Source: Reticulitermes lucifugus (lineage: Eukaryota > Arthropoda > Insecta > Blattodea > Rhinotermitidae). From it: a stretch of 64,000 nt of DNA. The translations under genes were made by a program, and so were the position numbers. The notes under the pieces were generated by a model, which worked only from the letters and a program-made list of their open reading frames with translations, ran no database searches and was not told the DNA's origin. Positions 40,301-49,867 of the stretch are shown one piece after another. Every line of letters begins with the position of its first letter. The stretch's first letter is position 1. Location: positions 31,410-95,409 of the forward strand of contig JAKCWW010000294.1 of the NCBI GenBank assembly GCA_026260175.1, read 5' to 3'.

Positions 40301-43300
40301 ATGGTTTAATAAGATTTGTAGAATATGTAGTTGGTTTTAAGCTTGGCACATGTACTTAATGAAGGTGACATATTCATGCCGAAACATGTCACAGTAATGA
40401 CTGTACTGTTATATGTATGTGATATCGTACATTTAGTTGGTCATAATGAACAAATATATTGATCCAAAATGCATGGAGTAAACAACTTTAAAATTTATAA
40501 CTATGTTCATACAGTCCTTCTTGAGACATAATATTTCCTCAGCTAGTCAAAAAATTCCCCAAATTCCTTATGCCAGGAGGGTCCTTTGTCAGTGTGGCAG
40601 TTTTGGGGCTGAAATGCCAGGATGTCTCTACAGGTCAGGTTCACTGAAAACAACTAAGAAAATTATGATTTTGTGCAGGTACAGGCTGTCAGATGAGACT
40701 GGGGTAGCTGTAAACCAGGATGGGAGACTATGCTGAAATACAGACAGCTGAGCCACTAGGATCTGAGCCTAGAGGCTTCGAGGTTCACACTGCTACTGAG
40801 AAGCTGACAACACACAAATCACCAGGTGCTGATCAAATTCTGGCATAACTGCTCGCAGCAGGAGGCAAAAGATTGTGTTCTGTATCCATGATTTGTCAAT
40901 TCTATTTCATATGAGGAACACTGGCCTCAATTGTTAAAGAAATCTATTACTTTACCAATTTATAAGAAGGGTGATTGAATTGACTGTAGTAATTATCAAG
41001 GCAAACCAATGTTATCAACTACATACAAATCATTTTTACTAGAAATCTTCTCTCAATAAGAACTCGTATGTAGACAAAATTACTCAGATCATTAGTGTGG
41101 ACTTCGATATGATAAATCAACTGCTGATCAGATATTTTGCATTTGTCAGATACTTAAAAAAATGGGAATACAATGTGGCAGTACATCAGCTCATTAAACA
41201 CTTCAAGAAAGCTTATGATTTGGCTACAAGGGAAGTGTCTCACAGTACTGATTGTGAATGGCATGCCTATGTACTTACTCAAGTTAATTAAATATATTTC
41301 AATGAAAACCACAGTAAAGTACAGACAGGTAAACATTTGTCTGATACATTTCCTATTCAGAATGGGATACTGTATCACCATTGCTTTTCTGCATTCAAGA
41401 AAACCAGGAGGAACTGAAACTGAATGGAAAACATCACCTTCTACTCTATGCTAATGATGTTAATTTATTGGGTGAAGGATGTAAATACTACAAAGCATGT
41501 TTTCTCAAACAGTGGTATGCATACCACTACTGATACACCAACCACTGTTTACTGGTACGCAGCCTTAATAAAAAACCGAAATATAAAAACAATAGAAATT
41601 TAAAAAAATACATAAAATGTACCATATATATTTGCGAATATGCAGCACTGCTGGAAACATTATATAACTCATTCCTGCTGTCAGCCAGTCTTTCAAAGTT
41701 CAGCTACTTTTTATTTTAATACAAAAAATGATGGTACAATGACATAAATTTCATTTAGTGGTATGCCAGCAAAAAAGTTTGAGAACCACTGCTATAAAGA
41801 AAACAGAGATATTATTAGATGCTAGTAAGCACACTGGTCTATAAGTAAAGCTGACAAAACTAAGTATATGTACATGTCTGGTCAAAAGAATGTTTGACAA
41901 AATCACAACATGAAGATAATTAACAGATTCTTTGAAAATGTGACAAATTTCACATATTTCAGAGTGACACCAGCCAAGCAAAATCACATTCACAAATTAC
42001 GAGCAGATTAAATTTGGAGAATGGGTGCCGTCGTTTAGTCCAGAATAGTTTGTCTTCCTATCTGCTTGTTAAAAATGTACCTATTATTTTGTCTGTTGTT
42101 TTGTATGGGTGTGAAACTTAGTTTGTCACATTGCCAGAACACAGAATGAGGATGTCCAAGAACCAGCTGCTGAGGAAAATGTTTGGACCAAAGTGGGAGG
42201 TATACGAGTATGAGGTTTGAGAAATTTGCATAATGAGGAAATTCATGACTTGTACTCCTCACCACATACACATATTACCAGAATAATCAAATCAAGGATG
42301 AGATGGTCATGGAAAACGATGTGCATGGGAGAGAGGAAAAATGCATACACGATTTGGTGGGGAAACCTCAAAGAAAGATCATGATTGGAAGGCCTAGGCA
42401 CAGATGGGAGAATAATATAAAAATGACTCTTAAAGAAATGGGATGGGAGGGTGTAAACTGGATTGATCTGGCTAAGGATAGGGACCAGCCAAGGGCTCTT
42501 GTGAACACAGTAAGGAACCTTTGGTTTCTGCTAAATCAAATGTTTATGTTTTGATAAAATAATGTTTACAATACATGAAATACCACAGGCACTAACCTGC
42601 TGATAAAAACATCTACACTGTACTGACAGTCTCTTGTTTCCTTCTCTAATTTCAGTGAATCAAGGATTCAAATATCAGTCCATGGGACCGATATTTCTAC
42701 GAGTATTTCATCATCATAATATCTGAAACTTGAGAGGGTGGTTGTTCACATGGACTAGCCCCAATTCAGGCCACACAAAGTTAGGAATCCTATATCATTT
42801 CCGGGATTAAATGGCAAGTTTATCAGTAATGAAATAAGTCAAACCTAAAATTACTTACTGCATACAAGAAACAGAACTTGTATTCACATCTACACACATA
42901 AGTGTGTAAATGAGGGCAATCGCCCACAGGTATAAGTGCTTTGGAAGGTCTTATTTTATACACTAAGTAAATAACATATTTAAGCAAAAGGAACACGCAG
43001 AAACATAGATTTTTTTATGCAGCAGACACTCTTAATTTATGTAATAAAAGCCTGTGGCAGCTGGAATAGTGCAGGTCTTACAGTGACTACATTATGGTCT
43101 GGACAACTGAGGAATTGTTGGGTGATTCCACACAGAGGCAAACTTTCTCTTCTCCAGTGTCCAGACTGGGTCATGGGCCCACACAGCCTCCTATTCATTG
43201 GTTACCTGGCCCAATTTCTCTGGGCATAAAGTGGCTGGGCCATGAAGCTGACCACTCCCCTCCACCTAGGTGCAGACGTTAAGAATGAGTGGGATTATAC

Positions 43301-46300
43301 CACCAGTCCCCCATATTCCTTCATGGCACACACAGGGACAACTTCGCCTTTATGTGTATGCCTGTCAAAGTTCTCATTTATTACAGAAAGCTAAATACTT
43401 GTACAAGAGATAATGAAAATACCTCATTCACTGTGGCCTGTAACTCTATTACTTGTTAAAAATTGTTAACTTCATAAAATGTAGCAGACAAGTCTTATGT
43501 GTGAAACTGTAGAAGAAGCAATAGCTTGACAGAGTCCTGTGTGCACATTAAATGAAACATCTTCTTCACCAAGATTCTAACTCACCATACCACACACACA
43601 AAAGGATGGGGGGGGGGGGAAGATTCAGAATTTATGCAATCAGTTTCATGAATCCAAAAAGAGACTTGTTACCATCCAACAGAATTCTTTTGAGTGCAAT
43701 GATCTGGTGCAATTAAATGACCTCATAACAAACCAAACGCTTGAAGCACGGTCCTTCTTAAGATGCTAACAGCCAATCAGCTAATCAACAAATTATTCAT
43801 CACTCACAGAACCCAATGATTCATGCCACGTTTACAAGCACCTGCCATTGGTTCCTATCATGAGCCAAATAAATCACGACTACTCACTTTCATCCTATTT
43901 CTGTAAGAAACATTTTTGTATTATCCAATCTGAGCTTAGATCTTCATAACATCTACCTTCAGATTTCTAGACCACAGCTGTCATATACCTTGCCTCATTC
44001 ATGCATGCAACTATATAGACAGTAGTGGTAGATATGCAAAAATGATCTCAGCAGTCGATGTGCCTATAAACCTCCTCCCCCTACTACTACTACTACTACT
44101 ACTACTAATTTCCATGCATGCTACATGATTTTTACCATTCTAATAACAATTACAAAATAATATCAACTGTTTTACTACAGTGAAGTCATCACATCTGACA
44201 TACAAGTTTCAATTTCTACTTAAATCACTTTCTGTGTAAAAATTTAAACACTGTAAGGAACCGAGGTGTAGAGCATCAATATGTAAAAACAATGATGATT
44301 ATCTGAGTTCAGACTTGGAAGAAATCACGTTCAACTGCATGTAATGGGAATGAAATGACCTTAAGAGTTATTTACTAGCACGAATGGTGGCATAATATTC
44401 ATCCTTTAATCAAGGGACAAGGGGCATGGTGGATGATCAGGGAATATACTATGAAGAGCACAGTGCTTTATCATGGTGTCAACAGATGAAGACTTGAATC
44501 TTCAGCAACACCAATGTGAAAACCTCAAATCTCACAGATGAGACAATGATTATTCATGAAATAATTCATTTTATATGCACGCTACTTGAGTTTTTAAAAG
44601 CGCATTGGTTAATCCACAATGCAGAGAATCCATATGTAGTTAATTCTGGGTCTATTATATTTAATTCACCAACAGAAAATCTAACTATAAATTAGTGTTT
44701 ATTAAATAGCCACAGACAAACGTCTTACAAAAAAACTTTAAGCTTATGTGCATACTAGACAAAGTGTTAAATAGCTCGTCATGGCACTAGTAAGCACAAC
44801 GAAAGTAATATAGCCAGTCAATTGTGCAGACTCTTGAAACTGGGCTCTGTTTGCAGTAGTGACCAATTTCCTCACTCTGAAAATGCAGCTGATGATGAAT
44901 GCACAGACAACCCCTGCAACAAAGCCCAGCAACGCTCCAAAAACATACAAATCTAATAAGCACTTAAAAAACTCCAATCATCCAGTCTTGCAACATGCTT
45001 CATATGTTTTTATACTTGCTACTTGTATGTGCTGACTCGGCTGCAACAAGCAGGTGAGAATATTTCTACTCCTGGTGCCTGAAATATTCTCAAAGTCACT
45101 TCAACAGAGCATTCTCTATGAGCCATCATTTTTCACACTCTTCAACCACAAAACATTCAAAGCGCCTAATTTCTGAGCCACGTGCATGAAAACTAAGTTT
45201 GTGTTCAAGCAAAAAGCTGATACAGTTCTAATTCCACTTCAACACACTTGTTTTCTATACAACATACCACAGAAAACAGGTTTAAATTGAGGAATTCAGA
45301 ATATTTTCCCCATGTATGACAGCTAAAAAATTATGACTGATTAAACCAGCAATATACATATCTAACTTAGTCCTTAATAATAAATTGGCATGACACTTAC
45401 ACTGGATGCAGTTTATCTTGATGTGTGGGTGACATCATGCAGTAAGAATGCCAGCTGCAGAATCAATGTGTACACCCTGAACTACAAACATTCACCATTT
45501 ATCTGAAGCTTCTTCTCTTATCACATGGCAAAGTGAGAAATACTTTGTTGCCGCAGAGTGGCAGTAACACTGGTGCTTATGTAGTAGCGATTATCACTGT
45601 CCCAGTCAATGCTTCTGACCAGTCGCTTTAGGCCATTACAAGTGTAAATGCGATAACTGAGGAAGGGAGGAGCCTTTATCAAAGATGGAAGATCCCATAA
45701 AACAATGCAAATAAAAATAACACATTCTTCATTCCAATGATTAGCTATAAAAATGAAATTTCAATTGCATTACCAGTCTTCATTCTGTAACAGACTTCTC
45801 ACTGTAAAAGTCTACAACATGGATGAACATCTAATTTTGTTTACTATCTGCGTTTCTATAAACCACAGCCTCTTTTCCATCTTAAACATGCATAAACACA
45901 CAAAATAAACTTACAGCAGATTCAATAACAGCTTTAAGGATGTTGGAGAGCTGTGTGCAAGTATGGGGACCTCCCGAGTAATGGTCCATGGCCAGTTTAT
46001 ATGCCTGGAGCAGGAGCTCACGGAATCTGTCTGGAGTAATATCGTTCCCTTCTGCATACATCTGTAAAAGAAAAATTAATTCTATTATTACAGCAGTCAT
46101 CACTGGACCATTTGTGCAAGATTATATTAACAGTCACACACAGGTAACAGGCATTACAGTGTGTTTGATTATTTATGAATCTGTATGTAGCATTAAAGAT
46201 GGCACCCTTTTGAAATTTAACGTAAAACTGATATGGATAGTCAAAGTATTATATACTGTTACTGACTGTGGAGTTTGCAGTTGACCCCTTGTTTGTGACC

Positions 46301-48624
46301 AGTAACTCAACACCCATGCTATACAGGGTAACTGCATTCTCTTGAGTAAGGGACAGTACATATCTGTAGTAGTGTGGCCATGTGCATACTTCCCATGACA
46401 AGGACAGCACAAATTTTCCAGAAATCCTGGAGGAACCTCAAAATTCTAGGTGCCAGAAGAGTGATATAAAGCAAGTTCCATACCAAGGATCTACAAATAT
46501 TAGGCACCACTGAACAAAATTTAGTTGCCATTGCAACCTGGTGCCCAGGATCTGTGCACCCTTGCTCATGACATCAAGCAATATTTATTTCAAGTACAGT
46601 CAACTATTAAAAGTATTCTGATATCACACTTTTAAGTATCTATGGTACTAATCTGTTGCACAGATTATTGTATGTCCCTGCAACTGGTAAATGTCCCTGT
46701 ACAAGCCACAAAGGAATATGTGTGGGGGAGGGAAGGGGTAGATGCTTGATAGATATGAATGGTAAGCTTCATACCCCAGCCACTTTACCTCTGGGGAAAC
46801 AGCACCTGGTACCCACTGACTAAGAGGCTGGGTGGGCCCCGGAGCTGGTTTGGACACTTCAGGAGAACAGAAAAACCTCCTGACCCTGCCAGAAATTGAA
46901 CCACAATTCCTTGGTTGTTCAGCCTACAGCCTAGTCACTGTACCAACTATACTAGTGTAGCTCCTGTACAAGAAACTATTATTATTATTATTATTATTAT
47001 GGTTCTGCCTCAGGTGTTACACTGGTTAACATAACTTATAATCACAGGTTTTTACCACAATAATTACAAATGTCACGAAAAATCTGCACTGTACGCATAC
47101 TCCAACCACTACTGCCCTAACAGGATTATTAGTACAACTGTGACATGTTCCATATGCCACCGCTGTTTAATTTAACAATGCTCAACTTTCATGGTCAATG
47201 TAAGCAGCAATTAAAAGGTACAGCATCAGAGTTCTGTATTTACTAATGATAAACAGGTTTTTAAGAAAAATGCTTTCAGAGTTGATATAAAAGCTATGTT
47301 CATAGCAGGGAGGCAAAAATGTTTGTTTGGTGCACAAGAAAAATTCACAGTATTCCTCACATTATCCCAAAAACAAGAATATTCCACACACAGCTATTTT
47401 ATTAGTTAAGTATGATTTTTCTCTTGACATAGATGAGGCGAGTGTCTCTTGCAGTGCTCTTTACCATTATGTGGAATCCTAACTTATTTCACAAACTATT
47501 TCAGAGACCTACTTCTTTCCAATGCAACATATTCAGCATACAAGACACATTCCTTTAAAACAATCTCTGTATAACCACTTCTGTATATTCACGTCACAAC
47601 TGCAAATAAAGTGAAAAATCCTGAACATTACTTAAACAGATGGAATGACACCTTATACTGTGAACATGTTACATAAGCAACACATTACTCCCAGTAACAC
47701 TTAAGCAAATCTCAGCTGCCCTTACCTTGACATAAAGTTCTGTAAGTTGACTGTCAGGAATTATACCTAGGAATTTTTCAGCCTGCTGTCTGAAGACCGA
47801 TGGAATAATCCATTCTTGTTTAGTGATGCCAGCAGAGGAATGGAGAAACTTAAACAGCTTTTCTGATAGATCAGGATAACGTGGGAACACAATGTTCTGT
47901 AGAAATAAATAACTTTTACTACTATGTGGTAATGAAGGGCATACATAAACCATCTGCTACTCTAGTATACACATGTTCATGGGTTTATGACTTACAGTGA
48001 AGGCACGACAAGTTATTCCTTGGACAGAATCTTCCTCCAGACTTTTCTGGGCAAGTATCTAAGAAAACAAAGGGTATAAATAAGAACATTGTTTTTGACA
48101 TCTGAAATGCATGACCGACCTTGAAAACCATATGTTTCATTAGTCACTGGTAAGACCCCATGTAATAACTGTTTAATTCAAGTTTAATAACACTGCTGGG
48201 ACAAATTACGACTAAGACTACTGCATCAACGGCTCTCCCAATTTTTTTTTTTTGCATCCTCGAACGTCATTTGCTATTCGTATCTTGAAGCCATCCTGTT
48301 ATTACCCGCCAACTGTACAAACTCTGCATATTACTACATTTCACGTGATGTTTTATTAAACTCAGCAAGTGTTAACTGGAATACGAAGTCTATATTTTTC
48401 ACACCTTTACATAACGGTAAAGCAAAACCGCTGAAGTTTATCAAACGAATACGAATTATGCCCTAGTGCAAAATATCGTCACAGATGTGTGAAAATTATT
48501 CTACCTTTGCCAGTTTGTCGATAGGAATCATTTGGGTGGGACTTCTGTCGTTGTTGTCAGTCCCAGAAGGAGTCCTAACAAGTGAATTTCTCCTTAATCC
48601 ATCATGACTATGATGGTTACCCAT
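29411..48624 (-). CDS. MEAK7: TLD-domain protein MEAK7 (TLDC1, eak-7 homologue), complete
   Basis: Ten exons join in phase: 48624-48505, 48058-47996, 47896-47726, 46061-45915, 38806-38663, 36849-36646, 35237-35167, 34056-33884, 31382-31199, 29567-29411; about 477 residues, close to human MEAK7 (456). In mammals it is a lysosomal mTOR-associated protein; in worms EAK-7 acts in insulin signalling. The start MGNHHS fits an N-myristoylation signal, as in the family. Residues 41-215 are helical (SLEEDSVQGITCRAFT, YPDLSEKLFKFLHSS, GNDITPDRFRELLLQAYKLA). The TLD domain covers about 240-455: LPVSEVWLLSSSLPLLYT, HWTLIFNSDEHGLGANR, FTHHVFGYRGPTLTFLRGQE, KMMYLNTSIRGYPKGLHAGL, IPYPLVSVQVWGCG, ending KKWEVKQAEKQRKVKL. 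The basic tail ends SQPQQ. Intron 7 has a GC donor (CAG-GCAAGT). Intron 4 (7.1 kb) is packed with transposons. Confidence 0.95.
29656..30196. mobile_element. Non-autonomous hAT element in MEAK7 intron 9
   Basis: The left end CAGTGGCATTCAACCTTTTT and right end GTTGAATACCACTG are inverted copies. Flanks CCTTAAGG and CCTTCTTT are a diverged 8-bp duplication. It contains a GA microsatellite (29981-30013) and an AT tract, and CGTACCCCC-type motifs near both ends. It begins 89 bp from exon 10. There is no transposase. Confidence 0.7.
30300..30372 (-). repeat. SINE head fragment
   Basis: The plus-strand stretch CAGTCCATAGCCTAGTCAC followed by TACACTATCCTGGCTCC matches the head end of the minus-strand SINE at 46.9 kb (CAGCCTACAGCCTAGTCAC...). 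Only the tRNA-like head is left. Confidence 0.4.
31417..31880 (-). mobile_element. Tigger/pogo element with internal deletion, MEAK7 intron 8
   Basis: The ends are inverted copies (ATTACTTCGAATTTAAGAC left, GTCTTAAATTCAAAGTAAT right). Between them the minus strand reads KSFLKCCLSYAEDGTGEDIL then DNSESSDKGASASKYDSESE, the acidic C-terminus typical of Tigger transposases (compare CCISN-LDGTEDDILWEE). Most of the transposase has been deleted. It is a dead copy. Confidence 0.65.
32105..32880 (-). mobile_element. Decayed RTE-type LINE fragment, MEAK7 intron 8
   Basis: On the minus strand 32870-32597 reads GLKQGDAVSPLLLKFALDCA, IRKVQENQEGLKLNETHLYL, VCIDNVNLLSKKI, where Y-A-D-D is replaced by C-I-D-N, so the copy is inactive. 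Further along, 32400-32110 reads YYGCETWFVTM and, after frame breaks, GRIILKLILKK. The order (polymerase core, then GCETW, then GRIILK-ILKKW) is that of RTE-like insect LINEs. Confidence 0.65.
35634..35930. mobile_element. Non-autonomous hAT element, MEAK7 intron 6
   Basis: Left end CAGTGGTGCACAAACTTTTT and right end GGTTGTACACCACTG are inverted copies. Flanks ACCCGCAG and TCCTACAG agree at 5 of 8 positions, compatible with an old 8-bp duplication. Confidence 0.6.
36290..36375. repeat. Cryptic tetranucleotide repeat (CTAA / CTGG / CTAG)
   Basis: Successive blocks of related 4-mers: AACCAACTAACTAACTGG, CTGGCTGGGTAGCTGACT, AGCTAGCTACC, AACAACCAACCAGTCAACTA. The unit changes by single substitutions along the tract. 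Confidence 0.7.
36867..37052. mobile_element. Foldback MITE-like element abutting MEAK7 exon 6
   Basis: The halves GCTCTTCTGGGGTGTTATGC and GCGTAACACCCCAGAAGAGC are inverted copies flanking CGTTTCGGGGCAAGGCAACG and CATCTTCAAGGGTCAAGAAG. The tail GCGGCAGAAGCCTGAAATCA is shared with the copies near 3.6 and 6.2 kb. Its edge lies about 17 bp from the MEAK7 exon 6 acceptor (36850). Confidence 0.75.
37120..37300 (+). repeat. SINE family C copy
   Basis: Shares TAGAGATAAATGAAT, CCAGTGGAATGATAGTGAC, AAACCCATCCCAGTGCCA and CCCACATGGAGTGGTCTGG with a copy at 59.3 kb; a short piece recurs at 37684-37730. No internal promoter boxes are clear, so SINE status is inferred from the repeated borders. Confidence 0.5.
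37339..37443. other. (AC)n microsatellite running into a 50-base assembly gap
   Basis: About 27 AC units (37339-37393) end in a run of N (37394-37443). A fixed 50 N placed in a microsatellite usually marks a gap of unknown true size. It lies in MEAK7 intron 5 and does not interrupt an exon. Confidence 0.95.
37445..37690 (-). mobile_element. LINE C-terminal coding fragment, MEAK7 intron 5
   Basis: The minus-strand frame reads LRRNCLLKHVIEGKSVGSIE, then GRRGRRCKQLLDDLTEKRRY, then EEALDCPVWRTCFGRGYGPV and VRQTAE. This is the well-known C-terminal debris of endonuclease-reverse-transcriptase LINEs abundant in cockroach and termite genomes. The frame is nearly intact over 77 codons, so the copy is fairly young, but the polymerase part is absent. 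Confidence 0.7.
38380..38640 (+). mobile_element. LINE C-terminal coding fragment, MEAK7 intron 5
   Basis: Plus-strand reading, across a frame break: RLQWASHILRMDNSRIPKK then the GRRPVGKPTGKWEDAVDLL and NWKEAARNR pattern. These are the RLRWAGH, R-PVGRP and W-DAV motifs near the C-terminus of RTE-like LINEs. It ends only some 20 bp from the MEAK7 exon 5 donor region at 38663. Confidence 0.6.
38807..39027. other. MEAK7 intron 4, low-coordinate edge
   Basis: Apart from the exon 5 acceptor I see no feature in this stretch. Confidence 0.5.
39028..39583. mobile_element. hAT-type element with 8-bp target duplication, MEAK7 intron 4
   Basis: The 8-mer GTTGTATG (39020-39027) before and GTTGTACG (39584-39591) after differ by one base. 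The element begins TATGGATCCTATTTGTCCC and ends AAAATATGGGATCCTA, a short diverged inverted repeat. Internal GTCCCGG/GTCCCAG words recur. No transposase frame. Confidence 0.6.
39584..40164. other. Intronic stretch with no recognised feature
   Basis: AT-rich DNA in MEAK7 intron 4; I see nothing in it. Confidence 0.5.
40165..40450. mobile_element. Palindromic MITE, MEAK7 intron 4
   Basis: The ends mirror each other (TTACAACCAATTAAATGCAC left; GTACATTTAGTTGGTCATAA right). Inner pairs also mirror: GAAACGTTTTGGCATGAATA against ATTCATGCCGAAACATGTC, and GTGCCAAACTTAAAACCAGC against GTTGGTTTTAAGCTTGGCAC. Non-coding. Confidence 0.75.
40740..42545 (+). mobile_element. Decayed RTE-type LINE, interrupted by a hAT insertion, MEAK7 intron 4
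   Basis: Plus-strand readings in order, across several frame breaks: EVHTATEKLTTHKSPGADQI, PIYKKGD then DCSNYQGKPMLSTTYK, KSTADQIFCICQILKK, LLLYANDVNLLGE (Y-A-N-D for the catalytic Y-A-D-D), VLYGCETW-like, GRPRHRWENNIKMTLKEMGW then EGVNWIDLAKDRDQPRALVN. This is the normal order fingers, palm, thumb, C-terminal domain of an RTE-like reverse transcriptase. The endonuclease part is missing. It is inactive. Confidence 0.75.
41496..41791. mobile_element. hAT element nested in the LINE
   Basis: The element runs from CATGTTTTCTCAAACAGTGG to AAAAAGTTTGAGAACCACTG (inverted ends, the left decayed), flanked by CTACAAAG (41488-41495) and CTATAAAG (41792-41799), an 8-bp duplication with one change. It splits the LINE reading just after the YANDVNLLGE block. 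It is non-autonomous. Confidence 0.75.
43045..43350 (+). repeat. tRNA-derived SINE family A, MEAK7 intron 4
   Basis: Shares TTTCTCTTCTCCAGTGTCCA, GGGCCCACACAGCCTCCTAT, GGGCCATGAAGCTGACCAC and ACGTTAAGAATGAGTGGGAT with the copy at 13.3 kb. The tRNA-like head is diverged. Confidence 0.7.
44744..44962 (-). CDS. Candidate membrane-segment exon inside MEAK7 intron 4
   Basis: An open minus-strand frame after an acceptor-like GAGTTTTTTAAG reads CLLDLYVFGALLGFVAGVVC, AFIISCIFRVRKLVTTANRA, QFQESAQLTGYITFVVLTSA, MTSYLTLCLVCT and stops. It has two hydrophobic helices around a basic loop. Used after MEAK7 exon 4 it would keep phase (0 to 0) and give a shortened protein with a membrane anchor; it could equally be a chance frame. 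No family recognised. Confidence 0.2.
   Translation of the reverse strand, partial: CLLDLYVFGALLGFVAGVVCAFIISCIFRVRKLVTTANRAQFQESAQLTGYITFVVLTSAMTSYLTLCLVCT
45521..45744 (-). CDS. Candidate terminal exon inside MEAK7 intron 4
   Basis: After an acceptor-like TTTTTATAG a frame of 73 codons reads NHWNEECVIFICIVLWDLPS, LIKAPPFLSYRIYTCNGLKR, LVRSIDWDSDNRYYISTSVT, ATLRQQSISHFAM, then a stop. The middle part looks protein-like. It needs incoming phase 1, so it cannot follow MEAK7 exon 4 directly. It is either part of a nested gene or an accident. Confidence 0.2.
46705..46965 (-). repeat. tRNA-derived SINE family A, MEAK7 intron 3
   Basis: On the minus strand it reads a tRNA-like head (TTGGTACAGTGACTAGGCTG and GGAATTGTGGTTCAATTTC), then TTCTCCTGAAGTGTCCAAAC and GGGTATGAAGCTTACCAT of family A. 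Confidence 0.65.
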
Positions 48625-49867
48625 TTTCCCTATTCAGCACTCCACAACGCTCACGTTCGGAAGGCTGGTTCTGTACCAATCAGTCACGGATTACCTACAT
48701 TTGTTGTCGGTCCTACGCCTGTGGTGACTCAGGTCAGTGTCTATCCGTATCAATTGACGCAAAAAATTACAATAGCGCTGCATGGCGTTGCGGCTGTGAG
48801 TGGCGAAGTGTAAGTTTTCAAGACTGGAATTGTGCTACTGTCACCATCTTCTCCTTGTACGTGAAATAATACTGATGCCGTGATTGGTAGCACAGTCGAT
48901 AATAAGACCAATTTCTTCTCCCGAATCCGCATGGAAATAGCTTGCCTGATAGAAAATGAGCATTGCATAAAAAATAGTCAGGAAGATAAAGCCACACACA
49001 ACTCGGCAGAACTTTGTCTCGACTGGAGGAAAAGTTTAAAATACATTTCAAAGAAATATGACCAGGACGTGGACTGAGTTGAAATTGTTCAATGTACTGC
49101 CTAGTCAGATGACAGATATCTCGAAAAATGTTAAAAAATATAATACAAAGGAACAACACAAATATTTTACAGTGCCCTTAAATAAGCAGAAATTCCAATG
49201 TACGGCTCAGTAATTATTTAGCACTAATTGTGGCATTTTCTTCCTTTCCGCCCCTTATTACACAGGGAAGTACAAATATTTGCAATACTTTTTCATTAGA
49301 ATGTTCAAACTAACGAAGTTAAAATATTTATCACGACAACGAAGGCAGTACTTTCTTCCGAAACACTGATAAATGTCTACATGATTACAGGGATTCACAC
49401 TGATGATCTATCAGTCACCATTGTTAGAACTTCAAATAGACTATATTTTTATCTCTGGTTTTGGTGAATAATAGGTTGTATTATCGTTCCATGACAACCT
49501 GCGAGCTGCTGGGCAGGCATACAGCCTCACTCACAGATTAGAGCGAGATATGGAGAGATATGTGCACGTCTGGACATCCCGTCTCTGACCCCACGATTAA
49601 CGTCCAGCTTCGGTAGCTGAAGCTCACAAGTAGCTACCTGCTTTTGTGCTCCTTTCACTCACGTTGTGCGATCAATACGACAGCGCAGTGGCAATAACGT
49701 ATGAAAGTGAAAGGGGGCTGAGCAGCAATCCCTGCGATCTGCCGAGTTAAGCGAGGTCGAGCGGTTACATATTGCGTTGCACGGCATACAATTTTCAGAA
49801 AACTGCATTGTGTACATCATCCTACCAGCTACTTGGTACATAATCACAGGCGGTGAAATTGATCATA
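48625..49867. other. Head-to-head intergenic region between MEAK7 and the cupin-like gene
   Basis: 1.2 kb separates two divergent start codons. No long repeat is recognised. It is a candidate shared or bidirectional promoter region, with untranslated first exons possible on either side; I cannot point to defined promoter elements. Confidence 0.5.

Noticed and set aside
49659-49847. Minus-strand frame of 62 codons near the cupin-like gene start
   Set aside because: Unsupported by motif or splice signals; lies in the divergent intergenic region.
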